64,000 nucleotides of DNA from Shewanella gaetbuli (GTDB lineage Bacteria > Pseudomonadota > Gammaproteobacteria > Enterobacterales > Shewanellaceae), in the NCBI RefSeq assembly GCF_023284065.1, contig NZ_JAKIKP010000007.1:161469-225468 (forward strand). The letters run 5' to 3'. The notes below the pieces were generated by a model, which ran no database searches, was not told the DNA's origin, and saw only the letters and a program-made list of their open reading frames with translations. Position 1 is the first letter of the stretch; every line of letters begins with the position of its first letter. The position numbers and the translations under genes were made by a program. Shown here one piece after another: positions 1 to 7,166 of this stretch.

Positions 1-36
1 AATCTTACATTAAATAATTAATTTTACTATGAAGAT

Positions 37-261
37 TTATTCCTCAATATACTCAATGACATCCTCAACTTTACAACCAAAGTACTGGCATAAAGAATCA
101 ATCGCTTTTGTCGTTGTTGAATACTCATAACTTGGATTCATCATCTTAGATAATGCGGTTCTATTTACGCCAGCGGAGTCAGCAACCTCTTGAAGGGTAA
201 TCTTCCTTCTCTCTTTAAATTCTTTTTCTGCTATTAACTCTTTGATTTTAAACCTAATCAA
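37..261 (-). CDS. Small XRE/Cro-type helix-turn-helix repressor
   Basis: A 74-residue protein that is almost entirely one helix-turn-helix domain of the Cro/C1 (XRE) type. The HTH segment runs from about residue 20 to 45 (TLQEVADSAGVNRTALSKMM), followed by a short C-terminal helical tail ending in an acidic stretch. It is divergent from the xis/int genes on the plus strand, and the gap between them contains GTTCC-N5-GGAAC palindromes. By analogy with phage and integrative-element immunity modules it probably represses the rightward excision and integration genes and itself. The family call is firm; the regulatory target is inferred from position. Upstream of this gene towards base 1 there is only about 36 bp with nothing recognisable. 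Confidence 0.8.
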   Translation of the reverse strand: MIRFKIKELIAEKEFKERRKITLQEVADSAGVNRTALSKMMNPSYEYSTTTKAIDSLCQYFGCKVEDVIEYIEE

Positions 262-298
262 TTTTATTCACCCTTAAATGATGTAAAAAAACCAAAAT

Positions 299-370
299 GT
301 TCCTTGCAGGAACGATAAACAAATGCTCTAATGTTCCTATGCGGAACATATTTACTACACTAGGAACATT
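299..370. promoter_or_regulatory. Operator palindromes between divergent repressor and xis genes
   Basis: Two perfect inverted repeats with the same arms and 5-bp spacers: GTTCC-TTGCA-GGAAC at 299-313 and ATGTTCC-TATGC-GGAACAT at 331-349. A third half-site, AGGAACATT, lies at 362-370. They sit exactly between the repressor start (261) and the xis-like start (382). Repeated identical arms in a divergent intergenic region are the usual signature of a small HTH repressor operator set. That the 74-aa protein binds them is inference. Confidence 0.65.
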
Positions 371-381
371 TGGAGCGTGCT

Positions 382-618
382 ATGAAACAAACGTTACTCA
401 ATGCTAAAGAACTTTCTCAAAGAATAAAGTTTAGTGCACCATATATCAACCATACATTGAAAGATAATGTTTTCATTGAGGGGGTTCATTACATTAAACC
501 TTTTGGTGGTCGTAAGATTTTTTATATTTGGGAGGAAATAGAAAGGGAACTATTTAAAAAATCTAAGTCTGTTCAAGTGCTTGTTCCAATGGCGAGAGGA
601 GGTATTTGTCATGGCTAG
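382..618 (+). CDS. Excisionase-like small DNA-binding protein
   Basis: A 78-residue protein starting at ATG 382 (an in-frame TTG lies at 370, but TGGAG at 371-375 sits correctly for 382). The N-terminal half looks like a MerR/Xis-type winged helix: a 'LLNAKELSQRI' helix, then the GVHYI and GGRKIFYIWEEIE segments typical of small excisionases paired with tyrosine recombinases. It overlaps the start of the integrase gene by 8 bp, and the integrase ribosome binding site (GAGAGGAGG) lies inside it, so the two are translationally coupled. The expected role is to bend DNA at the attachment site and drive excision. The assignment rests on size, fold-like pattern and position. Confidence 0.55.
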   Translation: MKQTLLNAKELSQRIKFSAPYINHTLKDNVFIEGVHYIKPFGGRKIFYIWEEIERELFKKSKSVQVLVPMARGGICHG

Positions 619-1834
619 CATTAGAGCTCGCAGTGGAAAATTATTTTTTGATTTCACTTATCAAGGCATTCGATGTCGTGAACAAACACTTTTAATTGAT
701 AACCGCCAAAATCGAGCCAAGCTAAATAGCATTTTAACTACTATAGAAGCTGAAATACGCTTAAACAGGTTTGTTTTTAAGAACTATTTCCCCTCAAGTT
801 CGAAGTGTGCTGCTTTTTGGGATTATGATTTAAAAGTCGAGCAATACATATCAGAAAATACAGCCCCTTTGACCACGCACATTTTATCTAACATTCCAAA
901 ATTTGGAGAGTTTGCAGACGAGTGGCTTGCTGAAAATAAAATCCAATGGAAGAAAAGTCATTACAAGAATGTAGTAATGATTGTTGAGAACTATTTATTA
1001 CCTGTGTTTGGTCAAGTTAGGCTTGATGAGATTACTCGCGCTCAAATAATCAAATTTAGGGCGGCAATTGCTAGCCCCAAACGCTCTAACGTAAAAGATA
1101 AACTCAGTAATGACTGGATCAACCATGTGATGACACCTCTACGAGGTATTTTGAATGAATCGGCAATGCGTTATGAGTTTCCTACACCGTTCATCAATAT
1201 TAAACCATTGAAAATTGATAAGACTCCGATTGAGCCCTTTAGCCTAATTGAAGTCCAACGTTTCCTTGCTAACGTTCGTGCTGATTTCCGTGATTATTAT
1301 ATTGTGCGATTTTTTACTGCCATGAGAACAGCAGAGATTGATGGTTTGAAATGGCAATTTGTCAATTTTGAACGAAAGGAAATACTCATTCAAGAAACAC
1401 TGGTTGACGGCAATGTGGAAACACCCAAGACATCGGCATCTTATCGCTGTATTCAACTGTCTCAACCCGTTGTGGATGCGTTAAAGCGCCAATACTCTAT
1501 AACAGGCAATAATGCTTATGTTTTTTGTAATGCGAATGGTAATCCTCTAGAACACCGGAATGTAACCAAACGCATATGGTATCCGGCTCTCAATGAGGTG
1601 AACTTGAAAAGAAGAAGGCCTTATCAAACTCGACATACCTGTGCCACCTTGTGGTTGGCCGCTGGCGAAAACCCTGAATGGATAGCAAAGCAAATGGGTC
1701 ACAGCACCACAAAGATGCTTTTTGAAGTCTACAGCCGCTATGTGCCGAATGCTACACGACAAGATGGTAGCGCCTTTGACCTACTGATTAAACAAACAGA
1801 CTTTATCGCTATTGAGGAGTTGTGTGATGAATAA
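611..1834 (+). CDS. int: Tyrosine recombinase / phage-type integrase
   Basis: A 407-aa site-specific integrase. The start at ATG 611 is chosen because GAGAGGAGG at 593-601 precedes it and the protein then begins MASIRARSGKLFFDF, the usual opening of the arm-type DNA-binding domain (DUF3596 class). Residues about 90-170 are the SAM-like core-binding domain and about 210-390 the catalytic domain. Visible catalytic residues are R239 (TAMRTAEIDGL), R341-H342 (YQTRHTCATL), H364 (QMGHSTTKM) and nucleophile Y374 (EVYSRY). The gene appears intact. It lies between the xis-like gene and an HD-domain gene that overlaps its stop codon. The likely target is a tRNA 3' end, possibly the tRNA-Val pair at 5.85 kb. 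Confidence 0.92.
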   Translation: MASIRARSGKLFFDFTYQGIRCREQTLLIDNRQNRAKLNSILTTIEAEIRLNRFVFKNYFPSSSKCAAFWDYDLKVEQYISENTAPLTTHILSNIPKFGEFADEWLAENKIQWKKSHYKNVVMIVENYLLPVFGQVRLDEITRAQIIKFRAAIASPKRSNVKDKLSNDWINHVMTPLRGILNESAMRYEFPTPFINIKPLKIDKTPIEPFSLIEVQRFLANVRADFRDYYIVRFFTAMRTAEIDGLKWQFVNFERKEILIQETLVDGNVETPKTSASYRCIQLSQPVVDALKRQYSITGNNAYVFCNANGNPLEHRNVTKRIWYPALNEVNLKRRRPYQTRHTCATLWLAAGENPEWIAKQMGHSTTKMLFEVYSRYVPNATRQDGSAFDLLIKQTDFIAIEELCDE

Positions 1835-2690
1835 GGCAATTTTTGTGTGGATTAAAGACATTAAAATAAGTGGCTCTTTACCAACGGCTAACTGTCAGTT
1901 TATCTCTAATTATAAAACGATGCATGCTATCACTTCAGCCGAAATAGCAAGAACTAGTCAAACAAGCTGTGGATTGGCTCAAATAGTATTCGGTCACGAT
2001 AGTCAGGGAAATATCGTAATTTGCTCTATTAAACCAATTTATACCCAATGCTCTGAAAATGTATATTTTCAGCTAGTTAACATGATTGATCCAAAAAATG
2101 AAAACTTAGTTGGTCGGTTTTTAAAACTCATCAGTTTTATCACTTACTCAGAACTTCAGCCATTTACTGATTTTATTCTAAGTAACGCAAGAATTCTAAA
2201 TGCATTTATGCAATCTCAAGCCAGCTATGCTCATCATCATGCTAATATAAATGGCTTGTTTGAACACAGTATTGAGGTCGCTGAAATGACTTATCATAAC
2301 GCAAAGCACTTAAAACATTCCGAAATAGAATGTCAGACAGGCTTAATTGCTGGGCTATTTCATGATATAGGTAAAATCTATCCCGCCTTACACAGTAAAA
2401 CTGATTCCTATGTTGCTGGCCCCCATGAAAGTTTTAACTTTGCTATTCTTGCAAAACCTTTAGGGGAACTAGGCACTCAAAATAGTAAGGTTTTTGCACT
2501 ATTAAGTGAATTACTTGCGGCAAAACCATATGGCCATAAAACTCGATACGCAATGGAGTATGTTCTTAAGCAGGCTGACCGTACCTCAGCAGAATCGAAC
2601 TTTGTAAAAAAGCAATTCGAAGAACTACCAACGCATTACTTTTTCACTAAAAAAAATGGCAAGCTAATATACAGATTGAACAGTCTTTAA
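1827..2690 (+). CDS. HD-domain protein, TraI_2-like (putative relaxase-associated)
   Basis: A 287-aa protein starting at ATG 1827 (GAGGAG at 1814-1819; an in-frame TTG at 1812 is less likely). The ATGAATAA overlap means its start is embedded in the integrase stop codon, indicating coupled expression. Residues 1-95 look like a small beta-rich domain. Residues about 120-250 carry an HD hydrolase signature: an AHHHANINGLFEHS cluster, then LFHDIGK, a later histidine in GPHES, and a final QADRTSAES. This pattern matches the HD domain of 'TraI_2' putative helicase-relaxases of conjugative elements. No nicking or helicase domain follows, so this is a stand-alone version; its substrate is unknown. 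Confidence 0.6.
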   Translation: MNKAIFVWIKDIKISGSLPTANCQFISNYKTMHAITSAEIARTSQTSCGLAQIVFGHDSQGNIVICSIKPIYTQCSENVYFQLVNMIDPKNENLVGRFLKLISFITYSELQPFTDFILSNARILNAFMQSQASYAHHHANINGLFEHSIEVAEMTYHNAKHLKHSEIECQTGLIAGLFHDIGKIYPALHSKTDSYVAGPHESFNFAILAKPLGELGTQNSKVFALLSELLAAKPYGHKTRYAMEYVLKQADRTSAESNFVKKQFEELPTHYFFTKKNGKLIYRLNSL

Positions 2691-2713
2691 CTAATGTTTT
2701 GGAGAATTTATAA

Positions 2714-3046
2714 ATGACAGATAAATACATAGGCTATGCAGAATACTTTGCGACTGGCGAGGGCTTAACAAAGTTTGTTGCTTCCGGAACAAAAGAAGAA
2801 ATCATGAACTCCGCAGAACCTTTTATGTCTCGTTGTTTGACGTATTTCTCTATCCATGAAATACGTGATGCTCTAGAAGACGTTCAGAAAGATGAAGAAT
2901 GTATTAAAAACCATAAAAATATAAATTATGAAGCTATAAGAGTAGCTTACTTTCTAAGGGGACATGCGCCTATTGTCGCTCAAACAATTCATGAGAACAA
3001 TGGATATTATTCCTTCTCTTACAAGTTTTATATAAATTTTTCCTAA
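2714..3046 (+). CDS. Hypothetical protein following the HD gene
   Basis: A 110-aa protein of no family I recognise, starting ATG 2714 with a GGAG-type site just upstream (TTTTGGAGAATTTATAA). It lies 23 bp after the HD gene on the same strand, so it probably belongs to the same int-HD transcript. It has no signal peptide, membrane segment or cysteine motif. The composition is mixed alpha/beta with an acidic central segment (about residues 45-65). It could be a small accessory protein of the element. Confidence 0.5.
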   Translation: MTDKYIGYAEYFATGEGLTKFVASGTKEEIMNSAEPFMSRCLTYFSIHEIRDALEDVQKDEECIKNHKNINYEAIRVAYFLRGHAPIVAQTIHENNGYYSFSYKFYINFS

Positions 3047-3177
3047 CAATAATTTCACTCGTTTCATGGATTATATTTATATCGATAAAGCAACCACTGC
3101 CTAGCTTTAAGAACAGGTAATTGTATTATTTTAGTTCCTGTTAACTTATGAGGTGAAGATATCACCTCTAACTAGGT

Positions 3178-3405
3178 GGCCAAATTAACCGTACCACTAC
3201 ACCCTTTGTGATAGGTCGCAAGGCATGGCTATTTTCAAATACCCCGCGTGGTGCACGTGCCAGCGCAATCCTTTTTAGTCTCATAGAAACAGCGAAGGCC
3301 AACGACCTAGTCGTACATACGTATATCGCTAATTGCCTGCAAGGCTTGGCGGAGAACCCAAGTGACGTTGAGCCTTTACTACCGTGGAATATCAAGCAAA
3401 GATAA
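3178..3405 (+). pseudogene. IS66-family transposase remnant (C-terminal end of TnpC)
   Basis: The reading frame from about 3178 gives PFVIGRKAWLFSNTPRGARA, then ASAILFSLIETAKAND and DVEPLLPWN, the conserved C-terminal end of IS66-family TnpC transposases. The sequence just before it (GGQINRTTT) is a degraded form of the conserved 'DN..ER' stretch, and a stop lies at 3169-3171. Only about 70 of the usual roughly 500 codons remain and no IS66 ends are visible. It is a dead fragment marking earlier insertion in this accessory block. The gap 3047-3177 shows nothing else. Confidence 0.75.
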
Positions 3406-3602
3406 ATAGGTAGGTGTATTTTCCCAGACACTAACTCTTATACGAATTTTTCCGTGGTTCGACCTCTAAAATGTATGTATACTCACACAAGATTCTGATA
3501 TCTATTGAGTTTCAAAATTAATGACAGCAACATAGACGGAATCCAAAGATGGAAAAATGCCATCTATAAAGCAAAGCGTTATATTGATTGGGGAAATCAT
3601 AC

Positions 3603-4094
3603 ATGAGAGTAATTCTGTTACTTGCTCTACTTTTAGTAGTGCCATTTACAACGTATGCACAATCATTTGAGGAAAAATCAATTGATGAATTTTTGACACT
3701 TAAGGACTTTTCTTCTGTTGGAGAATTTGAAGAGTATATAGGCGATTATGTCCAAAACTGTTTAGATCACAGTTATGGTGGCTCTCTTGCAGTTAGGTGC
3801 TTTATTAATTATGAAATATGGGATAGAGAGCTTAACTTTTATTATCAGCTACTTTATAGAAATTTAAGTGATGATGGTAAGTCGACCTTGAAGAATAGCC
3901 AAATCTCTTGGCTAAAAACAAGGGACAATTCGATAGCATTTAATAGACTATTGTTGAATGGACGATACGAAGATAAAATTGGCACTATGTATATTGCTAT
4001 GAGAGCAGGTGATGCTAGTGAAGCTATAAGCCCAATTATTAAACAAAGAGCACTTCTCCTTAAATCTTGGTTAGAATACCAGCGTGCAAATTAA
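3603..4094 (+). CDS. LprI-like (DUF1311) secreted protein
   Basis: A 163-aa exported protein. I start it at ATG 3603 (GGGGA about 8 bases upstream) rather than TTG 3588, because it then opens with a classic signal peptide (MRVILLLALLLVVPFTTYAQ, cleavage about residue 19-20). The mature part contains two cysteines (CLDHSYGG...VRC) and the motif LNFYYQLLYRNLSDDGKSTL, then QISWLKTRDN, which resembles the lysozyme-inhibitor LprI/DUF1311 family ('L...Q..WL..RD'). Members are periplasmic and some inhibit lysozyme. The activity here is inferred. It is a passenger between the IS66 remnant and the IS3 element. Confidence 0.6.
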   Translation: MRVILLLALLLVVPFTTYAQSFEEKSIDEFLTLKDFSSVGEFEEYIGDYVQNCLDHSYGGSLAVRCFINYEIWDRELNFYYQLLYRNLSDDGKSTLKNSQISWLKTRDNSIAFNRLLLNGRYEDKIGTMYIAMRAGDASEAISPIIKQRALLLKSWLEYQRAN

Positions 4095-4272
4095 TAATAG
4101 CAAATTGCTTAACAGTGACAGTAAACATTTGGAATTTTTGGTTTGGTTAGCTTCAGTGTTTACGTATCTTGGCTTGTGTTCAGTCGCGAATTAGCTACAT
4201 CCTAGCAAGGCGATATTCGACAACCTATTTTTGACAATTATACAAATTAAGTGTAACCATCCCTTATATCGA

Positions 4273-5046
4273 TCATATTTTGAGAGAGTTTTCCTCATTT
4301 AACCGCTCATACAATTTGGGCGGTAAATCATTCAGTGATTCATGTGGCCGATCATAATTATATTCTTCAATCCAACTATCTGTGACTTCTCTTACCTCAG
4401 TCAAGCTATTGAACAAGTAACAGTCTAATACTTCATTTCGATAAGTGCGGTTGAATCGTTCTATATACGCATTTTGTGTAGGTTTCCCAGGCTTAATAAA
4501 ATCTAACTTAATGCCATGTTGCTCAGCCCAAATCTCAAGTGCATGTGAAATAAACTCTGGCCCATTATCTTGCCTTAAACGCTTTGGATAACCGCGATAG
4601 GCAGCTATTCTATCAAGTACACGTATAACCCGTTGCGCAGGTAAGCTTGAGTCCACTTCTATAGCTAAAGCTTCACGATGATAACCATCAATGACATTAA
4701 ACGTTCTAAACGATTTTCCTGAAAATAAGTTATCGCTCATGAAATCCATCGACCAGCACTCATTAACTTTGGCTGGAACAGCCAGCGGATCTGGCTCACG
4801 AGAAGGTAAGCGTTTTTTGCCTTTTCGACGTAAGTTAAGCTTCAAACCACAATAAATACGGTACACACATTTATGGTTCCATTTATGCCCGAGGAGTCGT
4901 AGCCGTTTAAATATCCTGCGAAATCCATAAGCCTTATGTTTTTCAGCAATGTCAGATACTGCTTCAATGATGTCATTATCATCGATACGTTTGAGTTGAT
5001 AATAAAATGTGCAACGACTGATACTTAACGCATCACAAGCCAACAC
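4273..5046 (-). CDS. IS3-family transposase OrfB (DDE integrase domain)
   Basis: A 257-aa stretch containing the HTH_21-like region and the rve integrase core: WSMDFMSDN (first D), QDNGPEF (second D) and the E in NAYIERFNR. It ends in a YNYDRPHESL tail. The nominal GTG at 5046 has no clear ribosome site. The frame is open upstream to the slippery run at 5112-5118, so the natural product is most likely an OrfA-OrfB fusion made by -1 frameshifting, which restores the missing N-terminal sequence (KPAERKGLAHYAINEFGLGV). Nothing in the frame looks disrupted. Confidence 0.9.
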   Translation of the reverse strand: MLACDALSISRCTFYYQLKRIDDNDIIEAVSDIAEKHKAYGFRRIFKRLRLLGHKWNHKCVYRIYCGLKLNLRRKGKKRLPSREPDPLAVPAKVNECWSMDFMSDNLFSGKSFRTFNVIDGYHREALAIEVDSSLPAQRVIRVLDRIAAYRGYPKRLRQDNGPEFISHALEIWAEQHGIKLDFIKPGKPTQNAYIERFNRTYRNEVLDCYLFNSLTEVREVTDSWIEEYNYDRPHESLNDLPPKLYERLNEENSLKI

Positions 5047-5105
5047 AACACCTAGGCCAAATTCATTAATGGCATAATGGGCTAACCCTTTTCGCTCTGC
5101 TGGCT

Positions 5106-5375
5106 TTATAGCTTTTTTTCAACAATATCTTTGAGTGCCATGTTTTGTAGGCTGACGTCAGCGAACATCTTTTTAAGTTTAGCGTTCTCGGCTTCTAATT
5201 CCCGCATGCGAGATAAATCAGAGGCTTGCATACCACCATATTTAGATTTCCATTTGTAATAGGTACTTTGACCCACATTATGTTTGCGGCATAACTCTGG
5301 CACCGACATTGCGCCAGACTCGCCTTCTTTGAGGATGTTGATAATTTGGCTTTCAGTAAAACGTGTCTTTTTCAT
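5106..5375 (-). CDS. IS3-family transposase OrfA (HTH/leucine zipper)
   Basis: An 89-aa protein starting at ATG 5375 (GGAG six bases before it; a further in-frame ATG lies at 5387). It contains the IS3 OrfA helix-turn-helix (RFTESQIINILKEGESG, then VPELCRKHNVGQSTYYKWK) and a C-terminal leucine-zipper-like coiled coil (MRELEAENAKLKKMFADVSL). It binds the terminal repeats and regulates transposition. Its last codons overlap the -1 frameshift signal that leads into OrfB. Confidence 0.9.
   Translation of the reverse strand: MKKTRFTESQIINILKEGESGAMSVPELCRKHNVGQSTYYKWKSKYGGMQASDLSRMRELEAENAKLKKMFADVSLQNMALKDIVEKKL
5112..5118 (-). other. Programmed -1 frameshift heptamer A AAA AAG
   Basis: On the minus strand the end of orfA reads GAA AAA AAG CTA TAA. 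The A AAA AAG heptamer is in the correct phase for tandem -1 slippage. After slippage the frame continues as ...KKAIKPAERKG into orfB. This is the standard IS3-family signal for making the fused transposase. Confidence 0.75.
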
Positions 5376-5447
5376 GTGATTCTCCATTTGGTTTAGTGTA
5401 AATGGAAAACTCTATTTAAAACATTCTGATTTTAAGGGAGGGTTACA

Positions 5448-5849
5448 ATAACTCACTATTCAAAGCTGAACCGCTGCTAAATTAACAATTAGCGAATGTG
5501 TCTAAATTTACTTTACATCATGATTGGTACCAATTTATAAGAAATTTAGCTACATCTAAAGGCAAAATACTAATGAGAATCTTTTAGGGTGGTGGTCATA
5601 GATTTATGACAAAAAAATTGTTCGTGCCAACATGTTTGGCACAAAATGGGCACAAAACCAGAATTTCAAGCTTTTGAGGTAAAGTTAGACTTTGAAAGAA
5701 TTAATATGCGGATGATGAAATTTTATTTTAAGAAAATAGAATTTTTAGAATATAATATGATTTGGCACCAGATTTTATCTTTATGGCACAGAAACAGGTT
5801 TGGCTATACTGAAGCGCACACCTGCAAGCTATTGAATAATAATAAGAAA
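5448..5849. other. Non-coding flank with GGCAC repeats beside the tRNA-Val genes
   Basis: No gene is supported here; the only long frame runs through the tRNA in reverse. The stretch holds a palindrome GTGCCAA-CATGT-TTGGCAC (5624-5642) and similar short repeats: TTGGCACAAAA (5636), TGGGCACAAAA (5647), TTTGGCACC (5761) and ATGGCACAG (5783). Clusters of such repeats next to a tRNA 3' end resemble integrase arm-type sites. That reading is inference. Confidence 0.4.
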
Positions 5850-5926
5850 TGGTACACCCGAGTGGACTCGAACCACCGACCCCTACCATGTCAAGGTAGT
5901 GCTCTAACCAGCTGAGCTACGGGTGT
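5850..5926 (-). tRNA. tRNA-Val(GAC), copy 1
   Basis: A 77-nt cloverleaf with encoded CCA (TGG on plus at 5850-5852). The acceptor stem ACACCCG pairs with CGGGTGT, the anticodon loop is CTTGACAT with anticodon GAC, and the T-loop is GGTTCGAGTCC. It matches bacterial tRNA-Val reading GUC/GUU. Its 3' end faces the mobile-element DNA to the left. It is identical to copy 2, 28 bp away. Confidence 0.97.
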
Positions 5927-5954
5927 ATATTTGAAGTGCTTGAGGAAATAAAAT

Positions 5955-6031
5955 TGGTACACCCGAGTGGACTCGAACCACCGACCCCTACCATGTCAAG
6001 GTAGTGCTCTAACCAGCTGAGCTACGGGTGT
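5955..6031 (-). tRNA. tRNA-Val(GAC), copy 2
   Basis: Same 77-nt sequence as the neighbouring copy, with anticodon GAC and encoded CCA at 5955-5957. The two genes are probably cotranscribed leftwards, this one first. Perfect identity suggests gene conversion or recent duplication. Confidence 0.97.
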
Positions 6032-6107
6032 ACATTCTGTAAAAACAGTATTTCCTTACAGAGCGGACGCTATATTAAGTGTGATAACTAATGCATGCAA
6101 GTAAAAG

Positions 6108-6155
6108 TTATCAAGTTGCGCTCAAATGGCGATTTGATGCGCAACTTGGTGATAA
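6108..6155. repeat. Long near-perfect palindrome downstream of galU
   Basis: The sequence from TTATCAAGTTGCGC to GCGCAACTTGGTGATAA folds on itself through an inner TCAAAT-GGCG-ATTTGA stem, giving a hairpin of about 20 bp with one or two mismatches. It lies between galU and the tRNA-Val genes. There is no U-run next to it, so it is not a canonical terminator, but it could end or protect the exopolysaccharide transcript. Confidence 0.6.
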
Positions 6156-6194
6156 ATTATTAAAAATTAAATTTATCACTATGGCGATATTCTA

Positions 6195-6242
6195 CTAACT
6201 TAGTCGTAATCTAACTAAGTCATAACCTAACTAAGCCACAAT
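6195..6242. repeat. Three tandem 16-bp repeats
   Basis: Three consecutive units, CTAACTTAGTCGTAAT, CTAACTAAGTCATAAC and CTAACTAAGCCACAAT, directly abut the galU stop codon. They differ at a few positions. No function is apparent; slippage expansion is the simplest explanation. Confidence 0.7.
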
Positions 6243-6245
6243 AGC

Positions 6246-7133
6246 CTAGTTTTGTTCTATCAACGCAATCAGTTCTTTTTTGAATACATCACCAAGCTTA
6301 GGGTCATGCAAGCCATATTCTACAAAGGCTTTCATGTAACCAAGTTTATCGCCACAGTCGTGTGATTTGCCCGTCATATTGAATGCTTCAACCGTATCAG
6401 AAGCAATTAACATATCAATTGCATCAGTTAGCTGAATTTCATCACCAGCCCCTGGTGGTGTACGTTCAAGCAGTTCCCAAATTTTTTCAGATAACACATA
6501 ACGTCCAACCACCGCTAAGTTAGAAGGTGCTTGTTCTTTTTTGGGCTTTTCGACCATTTTAGCTATTTGTGCAGATTGTCCAGGAATAATATCTTCCCCG
6601 TTACAGTCTGCAATACCATATTTATGCACTTGATCCTCAGGAACAGGAGCAACCATAATTTGGCTTGCATCGATTTCTTTAAAGCGGGCAATCATTGAAG
6701 CTAAGTTTTCAGTGCGTTGATCTGCCGAATAGCTATCTAAAATAACATCTGGCAATACCACAGCAAATGGGTTTTCACCAATACAAGGTTTAGCACACAA
6801 TACCGCGTGGCCTAAGCCTTTTGCTTCACCTTGACGCACATGCATAATGGTGACATTTTTAGGGCAAATTGACTGAACTTCATGCAACAACTGTCTCTTA
6901 ACCCGTTTTTCTAGCGTTGATTCAAGCTCGTATGATTTATCAAAATGGTTTTCAATGGCATTTTTACTGGCATGAGTCACTAATACAATTTCAGTAATCC
7001 CCGCACTCACACATTCATCAACAATGTACTGAATTAACGGTTTATCCACTAAAGGCAACATTTCTTTGGGTATAGCTTTTGTTGCTGGCAACATTCGCGT
7101 TCCAAGGCCGGCTACTGGTATCACTACTTTCAT
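6246..7133 (-). CDS. galU: UTP-glucose-1-phosphate uridylyltransferase
   Basis: A 295-aa cytosolic enzyme that makes UDP-glucose from UTP and glucose-1-phosphate, a precursor for exopolysaccharide and other glycans. The N-terminal nucleotide-binding motif is [20 protein letters not shown], with later VVLPDVILD and a VEKP segment (about residue 190) as in GalU. Length is normal for the family. Start ATG 7133 follows AAGGA. It is the last gene of the minus-strand polysaccharide operon, 33 bp after the ligase-like gene, which fits a role supplying the sugar donor. Confidence 0.95.
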   Translation of the reverse strand: MKVVIPVAGLGTRMLPATKAIPKEMLPLVDKPLIQYIVDECVSAGITEIVLVTHASKNAIENHFDKSYELESTLEKRVKRQLLHEVQSICPKNVTIMHVRQGEAKGLGHAVLCAKPCIGENPFAVVLPDVILDSYSADQRTENLASMIARFKEIDASQIMVAPVPEDQVHKYGIADCNGEDIIPGQSAQIAKMVEKPKKEQAPSNLAVVGRYVLSEKIWELLERTPPGAGDEIQLTDAIDMLIASDTVEAFNMTGKSHDCGDKLGYMKAFVEYGLHDPKLGDVFKKELIALIEQN

Positions 7134-7166
7134 AAAAAGTCCTTATTTTTAAAGTTTAATAATCTA

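Larger units (their letters stand above)
4252..5447 (-). mobile_element. Complete IS3-family insertion sequence (IS407-like)
   Basis: A 1196-bp element bounded by terminal inverted repeats TGTAACCATCCCTTA (4252-4266) and TAAGGGAGGGTTACA (5433-5447), which match with one mismatch. It encodes the usual two overlapping frames, orfA and orfB, joined by an A AAA AAG slippery heptamer. The flanks (TAAG on the left, ATAA on the right) show no target duplication, so the element may have arrived by recombination or the flanks have changed since insertion. Both frames are open and the DDE residues are visible, so it may be active. Confidence 0.9.

Noticed and set aside
5646..5915. 89-codon plus-strand frame near the tRNA genes
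   Set aside because: Its C-terminal part is the reverse complement of tRNA-Val, so it is a spurious frame.
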